A model generated the notes under the pieces. That model was not told the DNA's origin. It worked only from the letters and a program-made list of their open reading frames with translations, and ran no database searches. Shown in pieces: positions 22,265 through 35,599 of a stretch of 64,000 nt of DNA. The DNA comes from Straminergon stramineum (taxonomy: Eukaryota; Streptophyta; Bryopsida; Hypnales; Calliergonaceae): the NCBI GenBank assembly GCA_963920665.1, contig OY987267.1:8990001-9054000 (forward strand), read 5' to 3'. Both the position numbers and the translations under genes were made by a program. Each line of letters begins with the position of its first letter. Position 1 is the first letter of the stretch.

Positions 22265-25200
22265 GCAATATGTGCATGCATTGGTTGGAAATTTGTCTAC
22301 AACTTATTGTAAGTGGAGCATTGATTCTTCTTACAATTTTGGAAGCATTTGATTAATGTGTTTCATCATCTATCAAAAATACCCAAGAGACACATGTTCT
22401 ATTGTTAGAGCTTCAAATGCTAGTGGATGCATGTTGTGAAGTGAAGTAGATAGTTTAGAATGTAGGAATGAAAGACAATGGCTATATTGATTTGAATGGA
22501 ATAATGTTGATTTTGATTTCAGCTTCTTAGAACCTCAAATTGTAACATATGGCTAACATCAAGACTTTGATAGATTATGGTTTAGAGGGCTTTATTTTGT
22601 GAATATCCATTAATTTAACAAAATTGACAATCAACAAAAGTAAAGTGTTTTGTGACACTCGGTACAAATCGAATCAATGATTTTGTGTCAAGCAAACAAA
22701 ACCTCATCTTGATAATTTAATGCATTGATGAATCCATACAATAGGTCCATAAACTTCACGGTACCTAATGAATTTGAATACCAGCTTGAATTTCGAATTA
22801 GTGTTGATGTATTGACTTAAATTTTTAGCAAATAGTTGATGCAGATGTAATAGGAGCCTTGATTGTGAAGTGGGTCCATTGGATTTGAAGCCAAGACTTT
22901 TTATAAAGGACAAAGGGGCAACTTTTCATGTTCTCTTCCTTGAGGTGACCACAATAGTAGTTTGAGAGTGGGTTATGAGTGTTGCTTTTTGTCAAAGTAG
23001 CAAGGTTGTAATGTAATGGATTGTTCTTATGTACAAGCAAGTAGTTTGTTAGCTAGGTAGATTCTGAGATGGCTTGTTGTAGGTTACTGTTTTACAACTA
23101 AATCTAAACCTCAAACTTTCACCATGAGCTTTTTGTCTACTAATTTGTAGTAGTTTTTTGTTTTTTTTATTGCAATTGACCAATGGATATGGAGTTTATT
23201 TGAAACACCTTTAGACAAAAAAATAATGCTTATGAAATTGGTGCAATTTGTAGTGCCATAATTTGTAGACAAGCCTCCCAGGATGCTCTTGTTTGTCAAA
23301 ATATCAAATTTGAAGGGTCAAAATCTACCATAGGCATAGATCTTAGGTTGAGCATCATGTCAATTTCAAATTAGGAACATGAGAGTTTGGGTTGGGCGAT
23401 TTAATAGTCCATTCTATGTTGGATAACTTGAGAAAGCACCATTTCTCTTTCTTTCCATCAACTAATTGGTGAAATTTGATCATGAACCAAATATGAGTAT
23501 TAGAAGTATTGGTGTCGATCATCTAATCAGATACTATAATGATTGGGATTTTCATTGTACCAAAGATGAAGTGGTAGTTCATTTTCAACAAGATGCGTTG
23601 CTATGAATTCAATACAACATGTTGTTGTGAGCCACCCCTCCTTTGTTGAAGTCTTTAATTTCAAGTTCAATCATTATGAACACTTGCTTGTTATAGGAAT
23701 GTAAAGCCTTTAGCTACTATGAGGGAGGTTGTTATTAAAATTGTATAAGATTCAATTTTGTCAAAAATTTAGAGGGCATGTCATTGTAGATGGACAATCT
23801 AAGATCATTCAAAATTTCTTATTCAAAGGCACTTCAACAACAAGAGATATTGGATAGCCCTAGATTGGTGTTTTAAAAAGAATGAATGTAGTGATCTCTC
23901 TGATGAAATAGGGTCATGGTTATTGTCAAATATGGAATCAATAAATCTCAAAAAATTTGGCAAGTGCAGCCTAAGAAATTAAGCATAGTTAGTTAGTACT
24001 TTATTTTGGAGCAATATTATCATTAAAGAATTCCAGATGCAAGAGTGCATTTGATGAGAGTTTGACAAATTTGAATTGAAAAACTAGGTGGTCACAAGAA
24101 AGAACGACCAACTTCTGTAGCGTTTTGTTATAACTACACTTTCTTTGATGAGTAGTAGGAGTACTACAAAACAAAACAATCTTAGACATTGATGTGAAAT
24201 ATTGATGGCTAAAAGTTTCTTGGCAAGTACTATGGCTACTTGCAAGTATTGAAACGATATATACTATTTGTCACAAGAAATAAATACAACAAGGTATAAG
24301 TTATTAATTAATGGAAAATCATGAACAAAAAAAGTACGAAGCTAATAATTTGCGAGGAATTGATGGTGATTACATTTCACCAAAAAAATGAAGTCAAAAC
24401 CATTTTCAATGTTCATAAGTGCGAGTGTAAGGAAGCCCTATTTGTATGGATATGGAGTATATTTTTAGATTTCCTTTTGTAGGCACATGTCTTTCTATTG
24501 TGCAAATAGACCACAAAATTTTTAGTTCTAGATCATTAATTTTGGGTACTTGCTAGTACTAAAAAACCCTAAAACTCAAAGTGTGACAAATTATCAAAAT
24601 TGACCTTAAATATAAAATGATTTTTTGAAATTTCTAAAAAATAAGGGATATAAGTGCAATCAAGTTAGCCATCTCTAGTAAAAATTTCAAGTTCATCAAG
24701 TTCTACCTTCAAAAGTTCTTGTGGAAAATAACTCCATCATTCTAAATGTGATGCAAAATAGGACCATTCTTTCTTGCAATCACCCCTTGTCAAAGGAATG
24801 GTATAGTCTAAAAGTAATTGGAATTGTTGTTGAAAAAACTTGTGCTCATGATTCTAAAGGTTATCTTTACAATCAAAGGAAATAATCTAAATGAGTACTT
24901 ATTGAAATTTTTGAAGGCCAACTTTGGCATCATTGCAAGTTTAAACCATTTATAAATTAAATTAAAAAAAGTTCCCATGTGTTTAAATAATTATATATCA
25001 ACCTATGATTATTCTTGACTTCTCATATTCTAAAGATATAAGGAGTATGATTATATGTTTAAAGGACATGGGGAGTTGGAGACTACCCTTTTAAATTTTA
25101 AACATATTTTTATGTAGGAGATTTTTTTTTATATATGATTAATATGGAGTGTGTATCTTATATCAATAAAGGGCTTAACAATCTTCATTTTGAAAGAATG

Positions 25201-25620
25201 TAAAAATTAAACAATATGTACAAAATAAATAACCGTATCTTTAAACATACTTTATTAGAAAAAAAGTCAAGTTTAGAGAATACATTATAAGAAGAAAATG
25301 CTCATTTTAATATACAAGAGAGGCTAAGATGTAATCAAATCTTGTATTTGATACATTCTATAACTTTGTTGCTTAATTTTCAAAAATATTTTGATTTTTT
25401 TGTATTATAGTACTTTAAAAAGTACAAAAGATGCTTGAATTAGTATCTATGTTGCCAATTACATTCATTAATGGCTTCAAATGTTTTATAATCTCAATGA
25501 TGCCAAGACCAATCTATTTCATTACAAGCTTGGTCTTACAATTGATTTGAAAACCATTATTACATTCTAATTTTCTCTCCACTTGTGTTGTTGTAATTGA
25601 AGGAAGCATTTGTGACTTGG
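22265..25620. other. Intergenic region, no feature recognised
   Basis: Contains the 3' flank of the LRR-TIR gene. No clear polyadenylation site could be assigned. Only short scattered open frames on both strands; no terminal inverted repeats or tandem repeats were noticed. Its unit 2 counterpart lies beyond the window. Confidence 0.5.
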
Positions 25621-26551
25621 TTAACCCCTAAAGGACCATTGTCCCCTCGGGGGACAAAATGGATTTCGGGCAGGTTCCTATGACCTCAATTTTTAGTCAA
25701 ACTTTTTGAAACTTTCTCATAAGATAGAAAACCTGATTAGCTTCGTGGGAATATAATTTTTATTTCAATCAGTGCCTGGGAGCAAAAGTTATGCCATCTT
25801 AAACATAATTTTCATGTCACTGGGCAGAAAAATAAATCCACAAAAAATTGAAATTTAATTTTTTAATTTTTTTTTCTTATAGATTATATTTTTGTCTACA
25901 TGTGAAGCTTTGATTCATTCCATTTGGATTAGTAATGTGAAAGTTATGAACAATATTGTTTTTCAGGCAATATGAGCATCTTCTTGAAAAAATAACTTAT
26001 AGGATTCATTTTTGAATGCAATTTTCACAATTTTTCAAAAAAAATTGTTTGAGAAAGTTAAGTTTGTTTTCTAGAACAATCTCACCATTGGGATTATTGA
26101 GTTTCAATCCCATCTTAGAGCTATTAACGATTTAGTTTTTCATGTAATCTTGGACCTACTTCTACTTAACAATTTTTTAGAGAATGAAAATCAAGAGTTT
26201 TTTTTTTGAAATTTTTTTCTTAGAATATCAACTCAATTCTTCAACACAAAAAATTTTTAATTCACAGTCCATAGTGCAAAAAATTTCAACAAAAGGTGGT
26301 CAAAGTCATCTGAAATTGCAGGCCAGTGTTCCAAAAAACTTCTTTTTCCAACTTTGAATGCTAATATCTCTCAATCTGTGGGGTCAAAATTCATGAAATT
26401 TTTACCACATGTTCTGAGACAAGTAAAGTACAAGATCCAACGGTTGGATTTTTTTAAAGTATTTTTTTTGGATTTTATGGGTGAACGCAGAAGAAATGGC
26501 ACTTTTGAGTGGTTTTTGACAGAAAAATGGCCTTGGTCCTTTAGGGGTTAA
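25621..26551 (+). mobile_element. TTAA-flanked non-autonomous element, type C
   Basis: 931 bp, from TTAACCCCTAAAGGACC to GGTCCTTTAGGGGTTAA. The 17-bp ends are perfect inverted repeats including the TTAA, the best-preserved termini in the window. Related along its length to 7918-8841. Non-coding. Confidence 0.85.
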
Positions 26552-27119
26552 GCCACACTCCAATCCAAAAGGATATTTGATATTGGTAATCTAAGACTCT
26601 AAGAGCAATCTAATTTGTGGAGCTTGAGTTCATATTAGTCTTATTCTTCTAGGAAAGCCAATTGTTCTTGAATTGTGGTTGAACATTCTTAGGGGCATCT
26701 TTTGCAAAAATGTTCATCAAATTCTGAAATTTTGCATGTATGTAAATAATAAAATATGGCATACAATTATTCAAATCTAAGATAGTCAAACTTTATTACC
26801 TATGTCAGGGTCATTTCAAGAACAAACATTTTCTTCTAACTTCAAGCCCTATTATCTTGTAATATGTGAAGTCAAAGTTCTTGAATTTTTTCCCACATAT
26901 AATTGAAAATATTTATCTCTAAATTTTCACCATTTTTATTTCAAATAAAAAATTTCCTTATTGAATAAGAAATCATCAAAAAAATGACTATTTATTGCCA
27001 ATTCACTTAACCTACTTGCATTGCACGGTGATTTTAGAATAAGCTAGATTCCATATTTGCTTCTAAATTTTTTCTTAAGTGAAACTAACATCATATACTT
27101 AAGAATGGTCGAAATCCTC
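26552..27119. other. AT-rich spacer, nothing recognised
   Basis: Gene-free sequence between a type C element and a partial type A element. Fragments such as AATATGTGAAGTCAAAGTTC resemble internal blocks of the TTAA elements, so it may be decayed element sequence. Confidence 0.4.
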
Positions 27120-27410
27120 ATTCTTTTAGAGTGTAAAAATTTAACTCCAAAAGGGTCTAAAGTTTGTTGACCTTGTTTTGTAGGAATGAAAAAAAAGTTC
27201 TCTTTCTCACTTCAAATGTTATAATCTTTCAATCCGTGCATTCAAGTGGCCAATAAAAATTTTCCTCGCATTGCCTTATTTTTTGATACACATTTGTATG
27301 GTTCTAATTTTTTTTAAAAGTATAATTTTTTTTTGAACAATGTATAAAATATTGGCAATTTTGGACTTTTCTTGCAAAACACCCTCTATGCTCTAGCCTT
27401 TAGAGGTTAA
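27120..27410 (+). mobile_element. Partial type A element, right half
   Basis: Matches the right half of the type A elements (AATGTTATAATCTTTCAATC block) and ends CCTTTAGAGGTTAA. The left half is missing or unrecognisable. Confidence 0.5.
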
Positions 27411-27547
27411 ATTTTGTTGTTGAGGAAGTGATATTGGACTTGAGCAAGAAAATTTCAAAGGTGAAGGTAAATTTTTTGAAGATGAATGATTTAAAAAGAT
27501 GCAAGAGTTGCATTGGGAAAAGAAAGGAGGGTAAGTTATTGGCAAAC

Positions 27548-28123
27548 ATAACCCCTAAAGGACAATTGTCCATTGAACAAACAATTGTAAATCCGGGTAG
27601 GTTCCTATGAAGTCAATTTTGGTCGGATGTTCTTCAAATTTTGATTCAAGGTGTGAACATGTACCCTTGAAGTGGGAATTTAATCTTTTTCTCAATTAGG
27701 TGCCTAGATCAAAAGTTATAGTGCCCAAAACTTTTCGGGCGACTCGGGCAGCATGTGCAAAATACCACCTCTACTTCTGAAATTTGGCATGCATGTTAAG
27801 TACATGATACAAGATGAAAATGTCAAAAAAATAACCATATCTAGTGTAAAAATCTCACTTTAGGACGTGCTAAGGTTGCTAGCCTTGTCATGCAAGGTTT
27901 AAGAAAAAAAAATTCTTCTAACTTCTAACATTATAATCTTTCCATCCATGCAGTCAAAGTTTCTGAATTTTTTTCACACATTCCCATAGTAGTCTAGTTC
28001 AAGTTTTTATGGTTGAATTTTGGAAAAAATAAACTTTTTCTTTCATTTTTTCCTCACTTCCCTAAAACATGGCAGTTTTTCACAATTTCTGCCCAAAATA
28101 TGCCTCTAGGCTTTAGGGATTAA
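27548..28123 (+). mobile_element. TTAA-flanked non-autonomous element, type A
   Basis: 576 bp, from ATAACCCCTAAAGGAC (left TTAA mutated to ATAA) to GGCTTTAGGGATTAA. It aligns along its length with 7342-7921 and directly abuts a type B element. Confidence 0.75.
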
Positions 28124-29022
28124 ACTGCATTTTTTTGGCAACATAGCAATTTTGGTTAGATTAATACAAATGTAAAATTTTTTCTTTGAAATTTTCAAAC
28201 AACATGTGCCCGAGGAGTAGCTTTAAGGTACACCAATTTTCATAACTTTTGACTACATGGTCAAAAAGTTATTGCATGACATGTAATTTTTAATGCTAGG
28301 AGGCAATTCAAAAAAATCACTTTTTTAAGAAAAAGAATTTTGAAATTGGTTTTTCTTGATTTTTGTAGACGTGGAAAGCTTTGAATCATTATGTTTTGCT
28401 TAACGAGAAGAAAGTTATGAAGAGTTTTAATTTGCGGGCAAGTTATGGATTTTCTACTCTACAATAAGCTTTGAAGCCCTTTATTTAACTCAATCTTTAA
28501 TATTTTTTGGAAAAAAAAATCATAGTATGTAGATTTTTTTATTACAACATTACAACCATTGAAATTGGCATTTTTCAATTCCATAGTTAAATTCTTAACA
28601 ATTTAGTATGTTGAATTATTCTCTACTTCTTTCTACTTATTGTTTTTTTCCTATATGTTGTACAATTTCAAATGATTTGATTTTTTTTGAGTATATAGCC
28701 AACTTCTTTGAAGAAAGAATCCAAAGAAACACCACCAACATGGATTTTTTTTCATACAAATGTGACCTTGTGAAGTTCAGCTACCTGTTTTTTCATAGGA
28801 CCCCAAAAGGATTTTTGTCAATTTCAATGCCAATATCTTGCAATCTATAGGATGAAAATTCCTGAAATTTTTTCCACATCTTCTCACACCAACATACTAC
28901 AAGATCCTACAGTTACATTGTCCAAAATGTTGGGTTTTTTTCCTAAAATTTGATACTTGTACTAGAAATGGTAGTTTTGGAGCATTTTTGGTGAAAACAT
29001 AGTCAAAAATCTTCAGGGATAA
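28120..29022 (+). mobile_element. TTAA-flanked element, type B, left tip missing
   Basis: Starts TTAAACTGCATTTTTTTGG, lacking the CCCCTAAACACCCA tip of 3039-3966, and ends in a TTTTGGAGCATTTTTGGTG block followed by CAGGGATAA. The sequence right after it (from 29022) is homologous to 5384 onward, where the corresponding position is an unoccupied TTAA (5382-5385). Confidence 0.75.
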
Positions 29023-30680
29023 AGTGTGCTAAAAGATCATAACAATCAAAGACTTCAAAATTTAGCACTGCCTTTTGATGTTGAGGAGAAATTTGTACAC
29101 TTGTAGCTCATACATTGCATGTCTTTCTAAATCAACTTCTGTAAGGAGTTGCATTGAGAAGCGCAAGCATTACGGACTAGATAACCTTCGAGAGATGGGA
29201 AGCTCAAGAAACGTATAGGACATAATGATAAGTTGTACTCTTGAATCCAGAATGTCAGAGTGTAATTTGAGTTCATTCCTTCACTTCTTTTGCAATCCCT
29301 GCGCCATTTCGACGGACCTATTCTTCCAAATCCTGGGAAAAGAGAGCGTGTTTTCATGTCTTGAGAAAATATTGGCCAAGAACTAAAACCAACCATTCCA
29401 AGTACTGGATGCAAAACCTTATTTCTACCGCAAATGGGCAATGGAAACAGACACTGGACAGAGATTGCAGGTGCAGAAACTGCCACACTCTCGAAACTTA
29501 CAAAATGTAGAAAGTATCCCTCTTTTCAATTCTGCCCTGACTTCAAACCCTAAAAAAAACTCACTCTATCATCCCAATAGTATCGTAAGTGCACAATCAA
29601 AGAATCTCCGCCTTGGAGTTGTACACTGCAAAGTAACATGAAAATCAGATATTAAACCCTAAACCCTAATTTATTGAACCTCTTTGATTTGGAAAAGCAG
29701 GTCCAGAAGTTAGTTGCAAGTTGCAAGTGTTCAATTTCGGATTATTGATAAGTACATCAAATGGTATGTTTTCTAATCCTAGCTGGAAGGACAGAAGGGC
29801 AGGATGCTAAACCGCCCTACAAAGTGGGCCTTGCATTGCAGGGTGAATTTACCCCTCAAGAAAACACAAGAATTTCTTATTTTCTACACATGATAAAATT
29901 AGCAAATTTTGAATTCATATTTGCAATTAGAGGCCCCCGATTAGCTGGGAGTAGTGAAGAATATAGAATTAACACGGCAAAATATTGTGGGCTTTTCTTT
30001 TACAATTACCCCCATAGAATACAAAATTTGCCTTGCAAGGCCCACTTGGTAGGATAGGTTTTGCATCATGCAACACAAAGTTATTGATGGATGAATTTTA
30101 AGGTTAATGTAAAAATCAAGAATGCATTTATTTGTCCTGCAATTGGATCATTCTTGGCAATGTACCTTAGTGATAAGTATGAAAGGTTGGGCCTTTTTTT
30201 GTGTATGTTCCCATTTTGCAGATTTATATGTGATTGAAAAATTTTATTTTTGTTTTTTGGAGATGTGATTACATATCTTCTAAATCTTATTAAAAATTTC
30301 TGATTATTTGGGTGGAAATTTAAAATTATTGGGAATTTTGCATAGGAAGTGAAAAAAATTCATATCAAATACAAAATGTGCTTAAAAAAATTGACAAATT
30401 TCTCTATAGGTGAATACTATAGTATAAAAAATCATGGTGCAAATCAATTTTACCATGTCATTTTTAAATTAGGAAATCAACAATCCATCATAATAGGCCC
30501 AAAGTTCAAATTGCAATAAAATATTAAATTTTTGAAATTTTTCAACTTTTCAAATTGAAGAAAAAACTAGACTTCATAAGCTTTAATTTAGTATGTGAAA
30601 TTAAATTTAAAAAGCATATCAATTTAAAGCTTATATGAAAAATCACAACTGTCTAGTCCATTGTCCAATTACCAAAATGA
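29023..30680 (+). repeat. Third, diverged copy of the 5.4-6.7 kb region
   Basis: Collinear with 5384-6720 and 46760-52120, but clearly more diverged than those two are from each other. It retains the telo-box TAAACCCTAAACCCTAAT (29653-29670). A MITE at 29816-30053 lies inside it. A 119-codon minus-strand frame at 29127-29486 is not preserved in the other two copies, so it is not annotated as a gene. Confidence 0.65.
29816..30053. mobile_element. ~238-bp MITE with CCTAC ends
   Basis: Inverted ends CCTACAAAGTGGGCCTTGCA (left) and the complement of TTGCAAGGCCCACTTGGTAGG (right). The middle carries a block (GAATTCATATTTGCAATTAG) also found in the MITEs at 4446-4685 and 38603-38839, although the termini differ. 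No clear target duplication. Confidence 0.6.
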
Positions 30681-30932
30681 TGTCATTTAAAAGTTGTATT
30701 TTTTGGTTGATATATTACATTGAGTATACTTAGGCATTTGGAAAAGAGTGCATAATTGCTTGGAAGGTTGAGTAAACAACGTTTAGATACCTGTTAGTAA
30801 ATAAAATCAAAATGAAACAAAAAGAACCTATTGTAAAAGTTGTTTACCATGGGTGGGTATATAAGTGCTTATAGTCTTGCAATAAATTTATTAATTTTTA
30901 TTGATCTATTTAATGACTATAGAAGGGTCCAT
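30681..30932. other. AT-rich spacer, nothing recognised
   Basis: Short gene-free sequence between the 29-30.7 kb repeat and a type D element. Confidence 0.4.
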
Positions 30933-31755
30933 TTCACCCCTAACTGCCCAATAGACCATATATGGTCAATCTGAAATTTCAGGCCCATTTATGTGTAGGT
31001 AGTTCAATTCATGTGACCGGTTCAAAATTTTTTTGAGGCAGTTTTGAGGGTTAACTATAGAAAACTTTCATTTTTCATTGAGAAAAGTACATATTCAATT
31101 ATTGAGAGGTCTTCAAAGGCATATGTGTACTAAATGTGTAGTGTAAAACTTGCTAATTTTATTTCATTTTCCGGCTTTATGCAAAGCTTGGCAATTTCAT
31201 TTGATTTGAGATCTAAGAAATTGTACCTATCCCTTTGCTTTGAGAATGGACTCAATGAAAAGTTTAAAGTCTTTTCATGATTTTCACCATTGAAAATTTC
31301 AACATGCAAGTGTTTTTTTGAAGCTATTTGCAATTTCTACTTATAAACAAAAATTACATTTCAACAATTGCAAGGGGGATTGTGTAATGAGTTTGATGTC
31401 TTTTCATGTGAAATTCAATTTTTTGGAAGTGCATTTTAGTGTGGTAACACTCTTTGAAGTTGGTCATGTTACCTCCAATCCCAAAAAACATATATATGCA
31501 AATTTTTGAAACATTGTGGACAAAGACAACATACTAAAAATAAAAAATGTATATTTCCCTTGGTATAATCTCACAACTCCTACGAAATTTTGCACTCAAA
31601 ATTGGTGTGCATACTAATAAACAAGCTCTATTAACATCTATACGGTTAGATTTGAAAAAAGAAAAACAATTTGCTTCATTGAGGATAACTACAAGTCAAT
31701 GCTCTTTTTTCATAGTCAAAACACACTTGAAAAGGCTTGGGCATTTAGGGGTTAA
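30933..31755 (+). mobile_element. TTAA-flanked non-autonomous element, type D
   Basis: 823 bp, from TTCACCCCTAACTGCCC (left TTAA mutated) to GGGCATTTAGGGGTTAA, containing GACCATATATGGTC. Full-length relative of 12386-13007 and 57794-58624. Confidence 0.78.
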
Positions 31756-31910
31756 AGAGTATCTCACATCCATTTTGGTGAGTCTATACAGGTAGTTCTC
31801 AATGTCCACTTGCTTTTACAAACTCCTATCTTACTTGGATTTCTATGAGCAACAATTCTCTAAAATCAAGAAAAATCTCCACTCAAATCTGCACATTCAC
31901 TTGCACAATG

Positions 31911-31925
31911 CCCCCCCCCCCCCCC
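31911..31925. repeat. Poly-C run, 15 bases
   Basis: Uninterrupted C homopolymer in an otherwise AT-rich stretch. Its length may be unreliable because such runs are error-prone in sequencing. Confidence 0.85.
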
Positions 31926-32111
31926 TTTCTTATTGTTCAAACAAGCTTAACCAAATTAAATGAAATTGAACAACAAAAGAGCATAGTTGAAGCTTTCCTT
32001 GAAATTTAACCCAAGGGGTGGGGGCTAACTTTCAAGGATTAACCTTGGAAAGATGATGAGGCTAAAAAGTGGTCTATGGATGACTTTCAAGATTATTATC
32101 TATACTTGAAA

Positions 32112-32165
32112 TTTGTTTGTTTGTTTGTTTGTCTTGTTTTGTTTTGATTTGTTTTCTTTGTTTTC
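32112..32165. repeat. TTTG/TTTTG microsatellite
   Basis: Four to five perfect TTTG units followed by imperfect TTTTG and TTTCTTTG units. Confidence 0.8.
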
Positions 32166-32169
32166 TTTG

Positions 32170-32920
32170 ATTGATACACTAAGATTTGATACCATGAGTC
32201 AGTCCTCCAGCCACGTTCCTTGTATTGTGGGAAAGTTTTCTGTGAGGATGGGTGCATGGACTTGTTTTGTGGCATTTGGACCTACAATGCAAAATTTATT
32301 GAATTTCAAAGTTTTTATGAATTAGAAAATTGAATGAAATTATCTTTTATATAGAAAAAACCATTTCACATTGCTTGTCCAAATGCCAAGAAGCAAAGCC
32401 CTTGCACTCCTTGGTACATCACACATATTGAATTTCAAAGTTTTTAAAAATTTAAAAATTTAAAACTTATTTTTACTTTATTTTGGTTGTGACAACAACA
32501 TAGGGCACACTAATATGTACCTTAAATTAGTTGTTTGTTTGTTTGATATGATGAGATTTGAGAAACGATGAATCCTCTATTGTGTTCTTGGTACCATTAG
32601 AAAGCTCTTTGTGAGGAGGGGAGTAAAAACTTTGTTTTGTAGCATTTGGACCTACAATGTGAAATTTACAATGGGATTTTTGAATTGTTTTTGAATTAAA
32701 AAATTGAATGAAATCATTTTTTATTTCAGAAAAACCTAACCTTCACATTGCATATCAAAGCACTACAAATCAAAGTGACCTTGCACTCCTTCATGCCCAA
32801 AGCTTTCTATTTGTATCAAGAATGCAACCTTTTATACCACAACAAACTAATGGTGCAAAGGCTTTGCTTTTTGGCATGCCAACTTACAACAAAAAAATTT
32901 GAATTTTGAATTTTTGTAAA
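32170..32920 (+). repeat. Diverged direct repeat, ~371-bp period
   Basis: GCATTTGGACCTACAATG near 32269 recurs near 32641. The neighbouring phrases (AAGATTTGATACC/GAGATTTGAGAAAC, AAAATTGAATGAAAT) recur in the same order. Confidence 0.6.
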
Positions 32921-34715
32921 TTAAAAAATTAGAAAAATGATTTTACTTTTTAATAGTGGACGCACTAGTAGCAATGAAAAATGAAAATTTGGTCCAAATA
33001 TCAAATCATTTTTGGCAAAGTACCTTGGTGATAGGTGTCATCTTTCTAGAATTAAATATATTATACAACATTCTAGACACTACTAAAACTAATGCACTTT
33101 ATTAGTATATCATGGTAGTGAGTGCTCATTGACCGCTCATTTATGCTTTGTTCCTACATTAATCTTTAAAGGTCTAAGAGCCCAATTTTGGGCACTACAT
33201 AGTAGTTTTCATATATTTGTGACATAAGGTACACAAACTGAGGTAACTACATAGTAGTGACGAAAGTTTGTATTTATACTAATCTGGATCCAATAGTACA
33301 TGGCACCCCTAATTTAGATCATCAATGCATCTCCTACATGTCTCAAAAATTATAAAATATTCATGTATTCTTGGGTGTAATCAACAAATATGATGTCTTT
33401 CAATTTTAGCTTGATAAGGTATAAATATTAAAATGCCATCCACATGAAAGATGCTAATTGTTGAAATATCATCTCAGTGGTGTATGTTTTTTCATATTCT
33501 TGTACATAATTGGTATTCTAAAAGTCAAATATAGTACTATAAATATGATTCTCCATAGTCCACCGAACTTAAAAGGCCAAGGTAACAATACCTAATTGTT
33601 ACCTAATAATACCAAATGCTACCATTGCCTCTCCAAGAAACAAAAAGAAAAAACAAAACCTAAAATGCATTCATAATAGTCATGTTCATGTGAAATGATC
33701 ATAGGTTCTCCCAAAAACATGTACAACATCAAGGCCATATAAGTGGTCACTACTTCACTCCATTCTTTTGACCCAAACTTTGAATTTGATCAATTAAATT
33801 TCAATTATATAAGAATGGTAAGTTAAATGGGTAGCATGGAATGCACAAAATGTTTGGAATGGTCTTCTTAACATCACATGTGCTATACCTTGGGGCATTG
33901 ACATAATGCCCAGAATGAAGTCAAACAATTTTTTTAAAAATTCACTTCAACCTTAAAAAAAAGAAATGATATCTAATCTCTATAAAAAAGCAATTGGTAT
34001 TTGTGTACAAAATTTGCACATACAACTAATGAATGTAGAATTTAAATGAATATAGATTTGTATAATAAAGTTAATTTGTAAAGTGAAAGGTGAACAATTT
34101 TATAAATAGAATTACCTATCATTCTTTAGACAAGTTCCAAATACAACCATGAATGTATGTAACAAAGCAAAATTTTCGTCTAATACTTAGGTATATTGAG
34201 GTCGGCATATGAGACCATTGAAGTTCAACATTTTTATTCCATTTATAAGATTTTAATATTTAATTGACAAATGTTCTAACTTCAAGACCTAATTTTTGTG
34301 TCTTCATAAGTTGTTCATTCTACAATGCATATTTTTATATTATCCAAATTTATTATGGTATATGTGAATTTGGATAGGAGTTTATTTTGAACTTACATTA
34401 TTTAATTGGGTGGGCCAAATCTAAAAGTGAATTATAAATATGTGTTTCTATGGCATCTATTTGAAAGAACAAGTATAAATGTTCATATTTAGTTATGTTC
34501 AAATTTTCTAATATAGGATACTTACAATGTGTAGATACATTTATCATGCACCCAAAGGTTTATGAGTCCACCCACCTTTCTTTGATATCTATTGGTAGTA
34601 GTGTGAATTGTGAATCTATTTGTTCAAAACTCTATGCTATAATATATACCCAAATCCATGAGTTTTGAAAGGCTACACAATAGTAAGAAGGAATAATGAA
34701 TTTTTTGTGATAAAG

Positions 34716-35533
34716 TTAATCCCTAAATGTCCAAGCCTTTCCAACTGTGTTTTGACTATGAAAAAAGAGCATGGGCTTATAGTTATCCTCAATGAAGCAA
34801 ATTTTTTTTCCAAAATCTAACCATTTGGATGTTTAAAGAGCTTGCTTATTAATATGCACACCAATTTTGAGTGTGAAATTGCATGGAAGTTGTGAAATTA
34901 TAACAAGAGAAATGTACATTTTATATTTTTAGAATTCTACCCCTCCCCACAATGTTTCATAAATTTTCATATAAGAGTTTTGGGGGACAGGAGGTGACAG
35001 GACCAACTAAAAATTGTGTTAGAATATTAAAATGAACTTCCAAAAACCTTAAGTTCAATTGAAGAGCTATCAAACTCATTACACCGTCCACCTTGCAATT
35101 GTTGAAATGCAATTTTTTACTCTTAAGTAGAAATCACAAATAACTCCAAATCAACATTTTCATGTTTAAATTTTCAAAGGTGAAAATCATGAAAACACTT
35201 TACTCTTTCCATTGGGACCATGTTCAAAGCAAATGGATAAGTACTATTTTTTAGATCTCAAATTAATTGAAATTGGCAAGTTCTACTGAAAGCCACAAAA
35301 TCAAGTGAAATTTGCCAGCTTTAGTCTTCCACTAATGTACATATATGCCTTTGAAGACCTCTCAAAAATAAAATATTATCATTTTCAGTGAAAAATAAAA
35401 AATTTCAATAGTTAATATTAGAAATTGCCCATAAATTTTTTTAAACCAATCAAAGGAATTTAATTGCCCATTCCAAAATGAGCCTAAAATTTCAGATTGA
35501 CCATATATAGTCAAATGGGCACTTAGGGATTAA
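34716..35533 (-). mobile_element. TTAA-flanked non-autonomous element, type D, minus
   Basis: 818 bp, from TTAATCCCTAAATGTCC to CACTTAGGGATTAA. It is the reverse orientation of the type D elements, with GACCATATATAGTC near the right end. Confidence 0.78.
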
Positions 35534-35599
35534 GTTCTATTCCATTTATAGTTTAAAACTTTCATGCAATCATTGTGTTTTAAGATAGGAAAAAATTAA

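Larger units (their letters stand above)
31756..34715. other. AT-rich intergenic region
   Basis: Gene-free. Holds a 15-base C run (31911-31925), a TTTG-rich microsatellite (32112-32165) and a ~371-bp direct repeat (32170-32920). Nothing else recognised. Confidence 0.5.

Noticed and set aside
29127..29486. 119-codon minus-strand frame
   Set aside because: Not kept open in the two homologous segments at about 5500-5880 and 50950-51280, and no recognisable motifs.
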